Positions 1 through 9,331 of a stretch of DNA of 64,000 bases are shown here, piece after piece. Source of the stretch: Novosphingobium sp. (GTDB lineage Bacteria; Pseudomonadota; Alphaproteobacteria; Sphingomonadales; Sphingomonadaceae); contig NZ_JBCNLP010000001.1 of the NCBI RefSeq assembly GCF_039595395.1, forward strand, positions 2,232,001 through 2,296,000, in the 5' to 3' direction. The position numbers and the translations under genes are program-made. Position 1 is the stretch's first letter; the number at the start of each line of letters is the position of its first letter. The notes under the pieces were generated by a model, which saw only the letters and a program-made list of their open reading frames with translations, did not search any database and was not told the DNA's origin.

Positions 1-103
1 GAAAACACCGCGACGGCGAAGACTGGTCATGATTCGGATACCCCAAGTTGCGTCGGGGCCCGATTATGCGGCGGAGATGACAATTCAGAGACGAATGTTC
101 AGT
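1..103. other. intergenic edge of the window
   Basis: No gene is supported here. The stretch lies just 3' of the MFS gene that ends at 104. Open frames crossing it are antisense to that gene and have no convincing ribosome binding site. Confidence 0.4.
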
Positions 104-1453
104 TCATATGAAGCTTTTTATCATTATAAAAATACGACTGTTCAGTACGCGCCTGATCCGGCGAGGCTGCTCCTCCGTCAACAGCGCCCGACGCAGCATC
201 AGCACGCAGCCCAGCGCCGGAACCAGACAGAGCGCGGCCAGACCGCAGGTCAGTTCCGTCAGGGCGAGGCCGTGATCGCTCAGGCCCGTCCATGCCATGC
301 CCTGAAACAGCAGCGTCGTGCCCAGCATCACCCCGATGTTGAGCGGCAGGTGAAAGCCCGCGTAAAAGGCGGCGGCGGGCGCATCGCCATGGCGCAGGCG
401 ATCGCGGTCCAGCCTCTGCCCCAGCACCACGCGCAGCAGCATGAAATCCACCGCCATGGTCGCGCCTGTCCCGGCCGACCACACCAGCAAGGGAGCGACC
501 TGCCCCACCGGCAGCAAGGGCAGCGCCAGAGCCAGCATCAGATTGAGCGCAAAGACCACACCCAGCATGCGCAGCGGCGGCATCCGCCTCAGTAGCCCCG
601 GCGCGATGCCGGTGCCCACCATCGCGGCCAGCGACTGCGTCAGAATGCCGGGCGTGCCCCACTCGGGCAGGGCCAGACGGTGCCGGGCGATAAACAGAAA
701 ACTGCTGCCGATCACGGCCATATGCACGCCGACCAGCAGAAACAGGCTCGCCAACCATCGATCCGCCGGGGAGGCGATGCAGAGCTGAAAGGGCTTCACC
801 ACGCCCGCCCAATCGAGCCGGGGCGAAATCCCGCCACCGCCGCGCTCTCTCACGCGCCAGATCAGCAAGCCGTGCACCAGCGGCGCGCCGATCAGTGTCA
901 GCAGCAGGATGACATAGAAGTCGTCCAATCCCCTGGCGGCATGTTTGCTCCACAGCAGGACCATGGCAAACAGGATCGACCCGGCCATCCCGGCCTGAGC
1001 CCTGCCGCCAAAGATCCGCCCGCGTGCCGGCACGCCGCTGGCCTGCTCCAGCGCCCAGGCGCCATGCGCCAGATTGGACAGCACCCAGCCGCTGGCCAAA
1101 GGCAGCAGCCCGAGCAGCCACAGGGTCACCGACCGGTCATGCACCGGCGCCAGCCACACCACCGCCCCGCCCAGCAGTTGCAGCACCGTGCCTGTCGCCA
1201 CCCAGAAGCTGCGGCGCCAGCGCGGATCGGGCGCCATATCGCAGATCATGCCGAAGAGCACCTCGACCAGAATGCTCCAGCCGTGGACGATGGTCAGGAT
1301 CAGGCCGGTCTGCGCCAGATCGAGCCCGGCAGCTCCGGAGAGCAGCACGGGCAGATAGCTTTTGCGCGCCAGCTCATAGCCGGAAAACACGAAGCTGGGC
1401 AGCGACAGCGCCAGCAGTTCCGCGCGACCGGGCGGGGCGTCATCCTGCCTCAT
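104..1453 (-). CDS. MFS transporter, GPH-symporter-like
   Basis: A 449-residue hydrophobic protein with about 12 predicted membrane segments. The N-terminal half carries an FSGYELARKSYLP stretch and a charged cytoplasmic loop (DMAPDPRWRRSFWV) after the second segment, as in cation-coupled glycoside/pentoside/hexuronide symporters. Such carriers move small solutes across the inner membrane; the substrate cannot be read from the sequence. The start is an ATG at 1453 with an AGGA motif upstream. It lies 30 bp downstream of the double TetR gene on the same strand, so the two probably form an operon with the regulator first. The nearby TonB receptors suggest it imports the compound they bring into the periplasm; that link is inference. 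Confidence 0.8.
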   Translation of the reverse strand: MRQDDAPPGRAELLALSLPSFVFSGYELARKSYLPVLLSGAAGLDLAQTGLILTIVHGWSILVEVLFGMICDMAPDPRWRRSFWVATGTVLQLLGGAVVWLAPVHDRSVTLWLLGLLPLASGWVLSNLAHGAWALEQASGVPARGRIFGGRAQAGMAGSILFAMVLLWSKHAARGLDDFYVILLLTLIGAPLVHGLLIWRVRERGGGGISPRLDWAGVVKPFQLCIASPADRWLASLFLLVGVHMAVIGSSFLFIARHRLALPEWGTPGILTQSLAAMVGTGIAPGLLRRMPPLRMLGVVFALNLMLALALPLLPVGQVAPLLVWSAGTGATMAVDFMLLRVVLGQRLDRDRLRHGDAPAAAFYAGFHLPLNIGVMLGTTLLFQGMAWTGLSDHGLALTELTCGLAALCLVPALGCVLMLRRALLTEEQPRRIRRVLNSRIFIMIKSFI

Positions 1454-1483
1454 CGCCCCATCCTGTCAGGGAGGGGCAAAGGT

Positions 1484-2671
1484 TTAGCGGCAGACCTCCG
1501 CCAGCCGGACAAAGGCGGCCGAGAGCACCTGATGCTCATCAAGCCCGCGCGCCATGGCCACCATCCGCATGCCGAAGAGCGCAACCGAAACGACCTGCGA
1601 TGTGGTGCGATCCGCCACGCGGCCTTGCGGCAGGCCCATATCCCACAGCACGGTGGTGACGATGTTCTCCCCGCGCCGCCGCCGCATGTCGAGCGCATGA
1701 TGCGCCAGCCCAGGATGCCGGGCGGCGGCAATGGCAATGATCGAGGTCGCCCTGACCAGATCGTGCGAGTGAGCATAATTGGCATGGAAGGGATGCGGCT
1801 GCCCGAAGTTATCCGCCAGCCCATGGCGGAAGTTCGTGACAACCGCGTGAAGCGCCGCGACCATCAGCGCGTCACGCGTGCCGAAATGATAGACCACCGT
1901 GGAGGCGGGCACCCCCGCCGCCGCCGCCGCCGAGCGATGGGTCAGCGCCTCCAGCCCCTGGGTGACGATCAGGCGCCCGGCCTGCGCCGCAATAAGGCCG
2001 CGCTTGCTGCGGTCGGGCGTGTCGGGATAGGTCTGTTCGGGTGCCAGCGCGGCGATCCATTGCTCCAGATGGCGACCGCTGCCGATGTCCTCGTCCGGTT
2101 GGGGATAGATGCCGCCAGTGAAGCGATGCAGGCACAGGGCGCGCAGCATGCGATAGGCCGGATCGGCATGGGCGAAGAGCGAAAAGCCCGCCTCATCCAG
2201 CATATAGCCCAGCGCCGCATCGGCCAGACGCGGATCGTCGAACAGCACCTGCGCCCAGAACAGGCCCACCTCATCCAGCCATGTGCTCAGAGCCTCGGGG
2301 CAGCCCTCCTGCCGTCCGGCCTCCTGCACCAGATCGATCAGCAGGCAGGCGAGGGGACGATGCGTCGTCACCCAATGATCGAGAATGGTCTCGGCCAGCA
2401 CCGCGCGCAGGCCCGCACCGACCGGCGCCAGAGTGCGAAGGCGTTCCAGCCAGCTTTCGCGGAAGTTTCTGTCCTGCTCTATGGCACTGGCGATGACCTG
2501 CGCCACCAGTTGCTCCTTCGAGCCCATGGCCTGGGTCAGCGCATTGAGGCTCATGCCCACGGCCTCGGCCAGCGGACGCAGGGTCAGTTCGGTCAGGCCA
2601 TGAACGGCGATCAGCTCCAGCGCCGACGCGATGATGGGCTGCGTGGCGTGTTTGTCATCGACAGGTGTCAT
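1484..2671 (-). CDS. Tandem double-TetR transcriptional regulator
   Basis: A 395-residue protein made of two complete TetR-like units. The first HTH lies near residues 10-55 (LTLRPLAEAVGMSLNALTQ) with an all-helical ligand domain to about 195. The second HTH is near residues 215-260 (LTHRSAAAAAGVPASTVVYH, then FGTRDALM), again followed by a helical domain. Ordinary TetR proteins are about 200 residues and bind DNA as homodimers; this one carries two HTHs in one chain. I placed the start at the ATG at 2671, just before the first HTH; a GTG at 2728 would add 19 residues. It precedes the MFS gene by 30 bp and probably regulates it. Confidence 0.85.
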   Translation of the reverse strand: MTPVDDKHATQPIIASALELIAVHGLTELTLRPLAEAVGMSLNALTQAMGSKEQLVAQVIASAIEQDRNFRESWLERLRTLAPVGAGLRAVLAETILDHWVTTHRPLACLLIDLVQEAGRQEGCPEALSTWLDEVGLFWAQVLFDDPRLADAALGYMLDEAGFSLFAHADPAYRMLRALCLHRFTGGIYPQPDEDIGSGRHLEQWIAALAPEQTYPDTPDRSKRGLIAAQAGRLIVTQGLEALTHRSAAAAAGVPASTVVYHFGTRDALMVAALHAVVTNFRHGLADNFGQPHPFHANYAHSHDLVRATSIIAIAAARHPGLAHHALDMRRRRGENIVTTVLWDMGLPQGRVADRTTSQVVSVALFGMRMVAMARGLDEHQVLSAAFVRLAEVCR

Positions 2672-2820
2672 CAGCGTCCCAGGATCGTCAACAGCCACTC
2701 CTCTAGGGGAGCGCAACCGCTTTGTCACCTCGGACTGCCCGGGCTGTTGGTCAGGTTTGGAAGAACCGGCAAAGTCTTAGGTGGGAATGCCCGCCGATGG
2801 AAAAGCTCCGGCGGTCTCGC

Positions 2821-3753
2821 TCATTGTGTCGGGCTGCGCTCATGAAGGGCTGCCACCGTGTCGAGAAAACCTTGCGGGTCATCAAGCCGGAACTCTCCGC
2901 TGATCCGCAGGGCACCCAGGGCAGGGTCCTTGAGCACGATCGGCCGGGCCAGATAGCGATTGTACTGCGCGACGATCTCCGCCACCGGCACATCATCGGC
3001 GCTGACCATCCCCGATTGCCACAGGGTCTGCCGTCCGGCGTCGAGGGTGGAGATGGTCTGCTGCCCGCCGCTCAGCGTCAGGCGGCTGCCGGGGTTCATA
3101 TCGGTGGAGGCGTTGCCGCGCGTCACGCGCACCTTGCCCTCGACCAGCGTGACTGCGGTCACATCGCCCGCCTGCCGGATTTCAAAATGGGTGCCGATAT
3201 CGCTGACCACCATATCGCCGACCTTCACCGCGAAAGGGTGAGCCTCGTCATGATGGACATTGAAAAAGGCCCGGCCATAATCGAGCCGCGCCAATCGCCC
3301 GTCGCGGCTGACATGGAGCTGCGTATGGCTGTCGAGCGTGATGCGCGTGCCATCGGCCAGATCGACGTCGCGCGGTAAATGCTGGCCATTGGCGATGATC
3401 TGCCCATCGTCGGAAGAGACCACCGGCCGGGCCGGGTGCCAGATCATCCCCAGCGCCACCACCGCCACCAGCGATGCGGCCAGAGCCCCCATCACTGGCA
3501 CACGCCAGCGGGGGACGCGCAGGGTTTCGTCAGGGCTGCCGGCCTCCAGACGGGCCAGCGCCTGTGCCCGCATCGCCTTGATCGCCGGATGCTCGGCCAC
3601 GCCGTCCAGATCGCGCCAGACCTCGCTCACCTGCTTCAGCGCCGCCGCATCCTCGGGCGTGGTCGAAACGGCATCGGCATGCTCGGGCGCCGAGGCAAAG
3701 CGCGCGATGGCGCGATCGCGCGCGCCGTCGCCTTGCGGATCCGCAGGGTTCAC
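2821..3753 (-). CDS. FecR-family anti-sigma regulator
   Basis: A 310-residue inner-membrane protein. The N-terminal cytoplasmic part (1-90) is followed by one membrane segment (VMGALAASLVAVVALGMIW, near 90-110) and a periplasmic FecR domain (about 120-225, with DLADGTRITLDSHTQL and RLDYGRAFFNVHHDEAHPFAV). The C-terminal part (ISGEFRLDDPQGFL) resembles the region that contacts the STN domain of a receptor. In Fec-type systems it holds the sigma factor inactive and passes on the signal from an occupied TonB receptor. The GTG start overlaps the sigma factor stop (GTGA), so the two are translationally coupled. The partner receptor is presumably the STN-bearing gene transcribed divergently at 4317. 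Confidence 0.9.
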   Translation of the reverse strand: MNPADPQGDGARDRAIARFASAPEHADAVSTTPEDAAALKQVSEVWRDLDGVAEHPAIKAMRAQALARLEAGSPDETLRVPRWRVPVMGALAASLVAVVALGMIWHPARPVVSSDDGQIIANGQHLPRDVDLADGTRITLDSHTQLHVSRDGRLARLDYGRAFFNVHHDEAHPFAVKVGDMVVSDIGTHFEIRQAGDVTAVTLVEGKVRVTRGNASTDMNPGSRLTLSGGQQTISTLDAGRQTLWQSGMVSADDVPVAEIVAQYNRYLARPIVLKDPALGALRISGEFRLDDPQGFLDTVAALHERSPTQ

Positions 3754-4247
3754 GCCCTTTCATCCATCAGCAGCTTGAGCGCCTTCATGATATGCTTTTC
3801 GACCGCACTCACCGAGATGTTCATCCTCATTGCAATCTCGCCATAGCCGATGTTCTCGAAACGGTGGAGAACGAATATGTCGCGCGTGCGTTCGGGCATG
3901 TCGTCCAGCAGCGCGATGATCCTCTCCACCGCCTCTTCCCCCATCAGGACGCGTTCGGGCGTGATCCACTCAACGGGATGATGAAATTCCTCAAGCGCCT
4001 CATGACGGTGTTCATGGCGCACGGCGGCGCGGCGGGCGCGGTCGGCCAGCACGCTTTGCGCGGTCTGGAACAGATAGGAAGGGATGTTCTCGATATGCCC
4101 GCCCGCCATATGGCGATGGCTGCGCAGCCAGACATCCTGCACGGCATCGTCGACATCGACCGGATTGCGCAAGCGGCGCCCGAAAAACGAGCGCAACGCC
4201 GAGATCTGGCGCTCAAACCCGGTGGAGATTGCTTTCCCTGTCGCCAC
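3750..4247 (-). CDS. ECF RNA polymerase sigma factor, FecI type
   Basis: A 165-residue sigma-70 family protein with region 2 (DVDDAVQDVWLR, about residues 30-75) and region 4 (MPERTRDIFVLHRFENIGYGEIAMRMN as separate helices, about 115-160, ending in the HTH ISVSAVEKHIMKAL). Length and motifs fit FecI-type sigma factors that switch on TonB-receptor genes when the cognate FecR is signalled to. The likely start is a GTG at 4247, since no in-frame ATG precedes region 2. The gene overlaps fecR by 4 bp and is divergent, across about 70 bp, from the STN-containing receptor, the usual arrangement for a cell-surface signalling unit. Confidence 0.9.
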   Translation of the reverse strand: MATGKAISTGFERQISALRSFFGRRLRNPVDVDDAVQDVWLRSHRHMAGGHIENIPSYLFQTAQSVLADRARRAAVRHEHRHEALEEFHHPVEWITPERVLMGEEAVERIIALLDDMPERTRDIFVLHRFENIGYGEIAMRMNISVSAVEKHIMKALKLLMDERA

Positions 4248-4316
4248 CCTGCGTCCCGTGGCCCCCGTTGTTTACCTTGTGGTCAGGTCTTTTCGCTTTT
4301 GGCAGACAGCTCGCCT

Positions 4317-6842
4317 ATGCGTTTTTTGACCACCCGGTCCCGATTTTTTCGCTGCATGGTTGCGGTGGCCTGGATCGGCATGCCCGGAGGACAGGCCCGC
4401 TGTGAGAGCCTCGCTTCCGGCGTGGTGAGGATCGAGGGCGGTGCGCTGGCTGATGCGCTGCGGCGGGTCGGCCGGGAAACGCAGACCACGATCCTGTTCG
4501 CTCCCGCGCTGGTGGCCGGGCGCCACACCGGGCAGCAGCGGCTGAAAGGTGATACGGCGACCATGCTGCGCCATCTGCTGGCAGGCACGGGGCTGAGGGT
4601 GCGGATCATCAACGCCCATGCCATGCTGATCGAGGCGGCGCCGGTGCGCCAGCCTCGCCCGCACGTTCCGCCCCTGCCGCTCGCCATCGCGCCGGGCGAC
4701 ATCATGGTCACGGCGATGCGCCGCCCGACACGTCTGGCCGACACGCCGGTCAGCATGATCGCGGTGACCGGCGATGAGCTGGAGCGCAGCCGCGCCACCG
4801 GCATGCAGGCATTGGCCAGCCTGGCCCCCAGCCTGACGCTGACCGCGATGGGAGCGGGAATGAACCGCCTGTCGCTGCGCGGGGTCTATGCCGCTGGGGA
4901 GCCGACGGTAGGCCTCTATTACGGCACTGTGCCTGTCGCGGGGCCCGGTGGTTCGACCACCGATCCCGGCCTGATGACCCCCGATCTGATGCTGGTGGAT
5001 ATCGACCGGGTCGAGGTGCTGCGCGGGCCGCAGGGCACGCTCTTCGGCACCAATTCGCTGGCGGGCACGGTGCGTATCCTGTTCAAGGTGCCTGATCTGG
5101 CCAGACGCGAGGCGGTGGTGGCGGCCTCCACAGCGGTGACACAGGGCGGCGGCCCCGGAGGATCGCTGACGGCAGTGGCCAATCTGCCCTTGCTGACCGA
5201 CCAACTGTCTTTGCGCGCCGTCGCCTATCGCGAAACGCGGGGAGGGGTGATCGACAATCCCGGCCTTGGACGCTCGAACATCGATCGCCAAACGCGCAGC
5301 GGCGGACGGTTGGCGCTGCGCTGGCAGGCCGCGCCGCAATGGCGGCTCGATCTGACGGGGGCCTATCAGGCAGGCCACATCGCTGACGCCGCCAATGCGA
5401 CCGTGGGCGCCGGGCTGGACCAGACCATGGCACAGGCCCGCATTCCCTTCACCGACCGGCTCTGGCTGGGCAGCGCGGAGATGAACGGCACGATCGGTGG
5501 GTTGCAGGTCAATCTCTCGCTGGCCCATTTCGACTGGGCGCCCGATCGTCGGCTGGATTTCTCCGCTTCGGAAAACAGCCATCGCGCCGACGGCGTGGCT
5601 TGCGCCGCCTGGCTGCGTCAGGCCGCCTGCGGCACGCAGGATATGGGCGCTTTCGCCGCCTATGTGGACAGCCAGACGCCAGCCGTGCTGGAGCAGCCCT
5701 TTACCGTGCGGGTGAACAGCGCGGAGGCCCGCCTGTCTGGCAGCGGGCGGCTGACATGGCTGGTCGGCGCTTTCCTCAGCCATCGCCATGATGCGGGGAG
5801 CAGCACCGCATGGCCGGTCGATCCCGAAAGCGGGCTGGTGACGCCCGGCACCGGGCCCACCGCCACGCGCAGCTTCGACACCAGCCTCGATGAATTCGCG
5901 CTCTTCGGCGATGGAAGCTGGCATGTGCGGCCGTGGCTCGCGCTGTCGGCGGGCGGGCGTTATTTCGATTACCGCCGGCAGGCGGCCGGGCTGGTGACGA
6001 TCCCCAATCCCATCACCGGGCCGTTTGCCGCCACCTCCTTTCAGGAGACCTATCGCGCCGATGGGACGGTGGGCCGCGCGCGGATCGAGTTGCGCCCCAA
6101 TCCGCGCCTGCTGATCTTCGGTCAGCTTTCGAGCGGTTTCAGACCCGGCGGGATCAATGTGGTGCCGGGGCTCGATCCCGCCGTGGCAGCCTATCGCGAC
6201 GACCGGCTGACCAGTTGGGAAGGGGGTGGGCGCCTGCGTCTGCATGGCGACCGGCTGCGGATCGATGTCGCCGCCTATCACCAGCTCTGGTCGCGGATGC
6301 AATATGCGGCCTCCACCACGGATGGCGCCTATTCCTTCATCACCAACATCGGCAGCGCGCGGATCGATGGCGGGGAAATCTCGCTCAACTGGCAGCCGGG
6401 GCGGCATTTTCTGGCGCGGCTGGATGCGACGCTGACCGACGCGCGGCTGGCCAGCGATCAGGTCAACGCCATTGCCGCCACGCCGGGCAAGCGGGGTGAC
6501 CGGCTGCCCAATGTGGCGCCGCTGGCAGCCAGTTTCGAGCTGGCCTACGACCATGCCGTGGCGCGCAATCTGGTGCTGCTGGCCTCGCTCAATGCCCGTT
6601 ACGCCGGGCGTTCCTACGACAGTTTTCGCGGCAGCGCGGATGGGCCGCGTCAGGCGATGGGCGATAATGCCACGCTGGATATGGATCTGGGACTGCGCCG
6701 GGGGCCTTCGCAGATCGACCTCTTTGTGCAGAATCTGGCGGACAGCCGGGCAATCATCTGGACCGGGCGCGGGTTGAGCACGGACTCGCTGCAGCGCGCC
6801 CGTCCGCGCAGCATCGGGCTTTCGCTGCGCCATAATTTCTGA
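4317..6842 (+). CDS. TonB-dependent transducer (receptor with STN domain)
   Basis: An 841-residue outer-membrane receptor. The ATG at 4317 gives a signal peptide; longer in-frame starts run antisense through the sigma factor gene. Residues about 35-110 form an STN signalling domain (GALADALRRVGRETQTTILF). A plug domain follows from about 130 (DTPVSMIAVTGDELERS, then VEVLRGPQGTLFGTNSLAGT) and a 22-strand barrel type region fills the rest, ending in aromatic F (SLRHNF). Such proteins bind a substrate outside and pass a signal through STN to FecR. It is clearly paralogous to the next receptor (shared GEPTVGLYY/GEATVGLYY and VEVLRGPQGTL), implying tandem duplication. The substrate is unknown. Confidence 0.93.
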   Translation: MRFLTTRSRFFRCMVAVAWIGMPGGQARCESLASGVVRIEGGALADALRRVGRETQTTILFAPALVAGRHTGQQRLKGDTATMLRHLLAGTGLRVRIINAHAMLIEAAPVRQPRPHVPPLPLAIAPGDIMVTAMRRPTRLADTPVSMIAVTGDELERSRATGMQALASLAPSLTLTAMGAGMNRLSLRGVYAAGEPTVGLYYGTVPVAGPGGSTTDPGLMTPDLMLVDIDRVEVLRGPQGTLFGTNSLAGTVRILFKVPDLARREAVVAASTAVTQGGGPGGSLTAVANLPLLTDQLSLRAVAYRETRGGVIDNPGLGRSNIDRQTRSGGRLALRWQAAPQWRLDLTGAYQAGHIADAANATVGAGLDQTMAQARIPFTDRLWLGSAEMNGTIGGLQVNLSLAHFDWAPDRRLDFSASENSHRADGVACAAWLRQAACGTQDMGAFAAYVDSQTPAVLEQPFTVRVNSAEARLSGSGRLTWLVGAFLSHRHDAGSSTAWPVDPESGLVTPGTGPTATRSFDTSLDEFALFGDGSWHVRPWLALSAGGRYFDYRRQAAGLVTIPNPITGPFAATSFQETYRADGTVGRARIELRPNPRLLIFGQLSSGFRPGGINVVPGLDPAVAAYRDDRLTSWEGGGRLRLHGDRLRIDVAAYHQLWSRMQYAASTTDGAYSFITNIGSARIDGGEISLNWQPGRHFLARLDATLTDARLASDQVNAIAATPGKRGDRLPNVAPLAASFELAYDHAVARNLVLLASLNARYAGRSYDSFRGSADGPRQAMGDNATLDMDLGLRRGPSQIDLFVQNLADSRAIIWTGRGLSTDSLQRARPRSIGLSLRHNF

Positions 6843-7001
6843 CCTTTCGGGCGCTCTCCGAAAAAAATCTGCAAAAAATTTGTCATGCGCGGTGAGGGGC
6901 TTTTGCGGGCCTGCGTCATGGGTCCGGGCGGCCGGGGAAGGATGCCGCCACGGGAGGGATGACCGGCAGGTCAGGTGACAAAAGACATAGGGGACCCCAT
7001 C

Positions 7002-9320
7002 GTGACAAGAACAGCTTCTCGCCTTGCGCGCCTTCTGCGCGGCGGCATGACGGGCGCGGGCCTGCTGAGCGGCGCCATGCTGCTGAGCGCTTCGGCCAGC
7101 GCTCAGGACACCACACCGCCTGCTGGCGATGCGCAGCCCGCGGTTCCCGGCGATATCGTGGTGACGGCGCTGCATCGCGCCTCCACCGTGCAGACCACGC
7201 CGCTCAGCATTGCGGCGCTTTCGGGCGATACGCTGGCCAAGACCGGGGCGACCCAGTTGGCGGACTATTTCCGTCAGGTGCCCAACCTCAACGTCACCTC
7301 GGCGCAGGGCGGGTCCAGCCGCATCAGCATTCGCGGCGTGAATGCGGCGGGTGAGGCCACCGTGGGTCTCTATTACGATGAAACGCCGGTCACCGGTCCT
7401 TCGGGCACCACGCAAGATTCCGGCGGTGTCGCGGCGGACATAAACCTTTTCGATGTCGAGCGGGTGGAGGTGCTGCGCGGGCCGCAGGGCACGCTGTATG
7501 GCTCCAGCTCGATGGCGGGCACGCTGCGCATCATCTTCAACAAGCCCAATGCCAAGAAGTATGAGGCCGCCACCGAGGAGCAGGTCTCCACCACGGCCCA
7601 TGGTTCGATGGGATACTTCGTCAAGGGCATGGTCAATGCGCCGATCATCAGCGACAAGCTGGCGGTGCGCGTGGTGGGCTATTACGAAAAGCGCCCCGGC
7701 TGGATCGACAATGTGCTGTTCGGCACCAAGAACATCAATGACAGCAGCAATTGGGGCGTGCGCGGGCTGATCGGCTATACGCCGGACGACAAGACGACGA
7801 TCACCGGCACCGTCTCCTATCAGAAGTCCACCGCCAAGGATCAGCAGGGCTGGTATCCTTCGGTCGGCCTCTATCAGACCAATTCGCCCACGCAGTTGCC
7901 CTTCGACAGCAAGATGCAGCTCTACAACCTGAAGGGCGATCGCGCTCTGGGCTTTGCGACGCTGACGGCGACGGCCAGCTACTACAAATATCAGTTCCTG
8001 CGCGCCTATGACTTCACGCCCAGCACGCAGGCCTATGCCAATTCCACCGCTGCCTGCCCGAGCTATTATGGCCAGTCGGCCGCCTGCAGCGCCGCGCAGT
8101 TCAGCGCCTATCGCGCCAATGGCCTCGCCCAGCTTCCGGCCATTGGTTATCAGCCCGCCTATGTGCGCTCTCAGAATTACGAGGTCCGCCTCGCTTCGGA
8201 CGACCATATGCCCGCATGGCTGCAATGGACCGTGGGGGCCTATTACGAAAAGCGCCACGACCATATCGACAGCCAGACCGTCAGCGCCGATCCTGCGACA
8301 GGTGCGGTCTATCAGCCGCTGCGCTATTTCTCCTATCGCTATGTCGAGACCGATGAGCGGCAGGTCGCCGGTTTCGGCGAGGTATCGCTCAAGCCGCTGC
8401 CCGGCCTGACGGTTACCGGCGGCGCGCGCTATTACGACTATCAGAAGACCACCAGCGGTCAGTCCTATCTGGGCAGCGTCTACACCGGCAGCATCGCCGC
8501 GCCCTACACCGCCGTGCAGGCCTCGGCCAATGGCTGGCTGGAAAAGGCCAACATCAGCTATAGGTTCACCCCGCGCATCATGGCCTATGCCACGGCATCC
8601 AAGGGGTTCCGTCCGGGCGGGGCGAACAACATTCCGGTGCTGCCCGCCAATCTGCTGGCCTATAAGGCCGACAGCCTGTGGAACTATGAGATCGGGCTGA
8701 AATCCAGCTGGCTGGACAATCGCCTGATCGTCAATGGCGCGGTCTTCGATGTGGAATGGAGCAATATGCAGACCGCGGCGCGCACCGCCGACGGGCTCTA
8801 TTCCTTCCTCACCAATGCGGGCAAGGCGCGCATTCGCGGCGGCGAGGTGGACATCACCGCCAAGCCGATGCGCGGCATCACGCTGACGGGCGCGGCGGGC
8901 TATTCCGATGCACGCCTCACGCAGGACCAGTCCAACGCGGCGGTGCTGGTGACGGCCTCGACAGGCAAGGCGGGCGATTTGATCCCCAATACGCCAGCCT
9001 GGACGGCATCGTCCTCGGCTTCCTATGACTGGGCGATCAGTTCGGCGCTGAACGGCATGATCCGGGCCGATTTCGCCTACACCGGCGCGATGCAGTCGAC
9101 CTTCCGGACCACCGATCCCTATTACACCGCCTATGGCAATTACGCGACGATGAACCTGCGCGCCGGTGTCGAGAAGGACCGCTGGGGCGTCTACATCTTC
9201 TGCCAGAATGTCGGCGACAAGGTCGGCAATGTCGGCGTCAGCAATGGCTATGGCTACACCGGCCTCACCTATTCGATCCAGCCCCGCACGGTGGGCATCA
9301 ATCTTCATGTCGGCATTTGA
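7002..9320 (+). CDS. TonB-dependent receptor without STN domain
   Basis: A 772-residue outer-membrane receptor. I chose the GTG at 7002 because AGGGGA lies 8 bases upstream and the product begins with a clean signal peptide ending ASAQD; a GTG at 6975 would add nine residues. The plug starts near residue 45 (GDIVVTALHRASTVQTTPLS) and contains VERVEVLRGPQGTLYGSSSM. It has no STN domain, so it should transport but not signal. It lies 159 bp behind its STN-bearing paralogue and 11 bp ahead of a secreted M20 amidohydrolase, so all three are likely co-transcribed. The cargo may be a conjugate or N-acyl compound cleaved by the hydrolase, which is inference. Confidence 0.93.
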   Translation: MTRTASRLARLLRGGMTGAGLLSGAMLLSASASAQDTTPPAGDAQPAVPGDIVVTALHRASTVQTTPLSIAALSGDTLAKTGATQLADYFRQVPNLNVTSAQGGSSRISIRGVNAAGEATVGLYYDETPVTGPSGTTQDSGGVAADINLFDVERVEVLRGPQGTLYGSSSMAGTLRIIFNKPNAKKYEAATEEQVSTTAHGSMGYFVKGMVNAPIISDKLAVRVVGYYEKRPGWIDNVLFGTKNINDSSNWGVRGLIGYTPDDKTTITGTVSYQKSTAKDQQGWYPSVGLYQTNSPTQLPFDSKMQLYNLKGDRALGFATLTATASYYKYQFLRAYDFTPSTQAYANSTAACPSYYGQSAACSAAQFSAYRANGLAQLPAIGYQPAYVRSQNYEVRLASDDHMPAWLQWTVGAYYEKRHDHIDSQTVSADPATGAVYQPLRYFSYRYVETDERQVAGFGEVSLKPLPGLTVTGGARYYDYQKTTSGQSYLGSVYTGSIAAPYTAVQASANGWLEKANISYRFTPRIMAYATASKGFRPGGANNIPVLPANLLAYKADSLWNYEIGLKSSWLDNRLIVNGAVFDVEWSNMQTAARTADGLYSFLTNAGKARIRGGEVDITAKPMRGITLTGAAGYSDARLTQDQSNAAVLVTASTGKAGDLIPNTPAWTASSSASYDWAISSALNGMIRADFAYTGAMQSTFRTTDPYYTAYGNYATMNLRAGVEKDRWGVYIFCQNVGDKVGNVGVSNGYGYTGLTYSIQPRTVGINLHVGI

Positions 9321-9331
9321 GGACAACATTC

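Noticed and set aside
680..2845. A 721-codon plus-strand frame over the MFS and TetR genes
   Set aside because: His/Gln/Arg-rich translation without any recognisable domain, antisense to two clear genes.
4272..9329. A 1685-codon minus-strand open frame opposite the two TonB receptors
   Set aside because: It is an antisense shadow of GC-rich genes: translation is Arg/Gly/Ala-rich low complexity, it has no domain, and both receptors are unmistakable on the plus strand.
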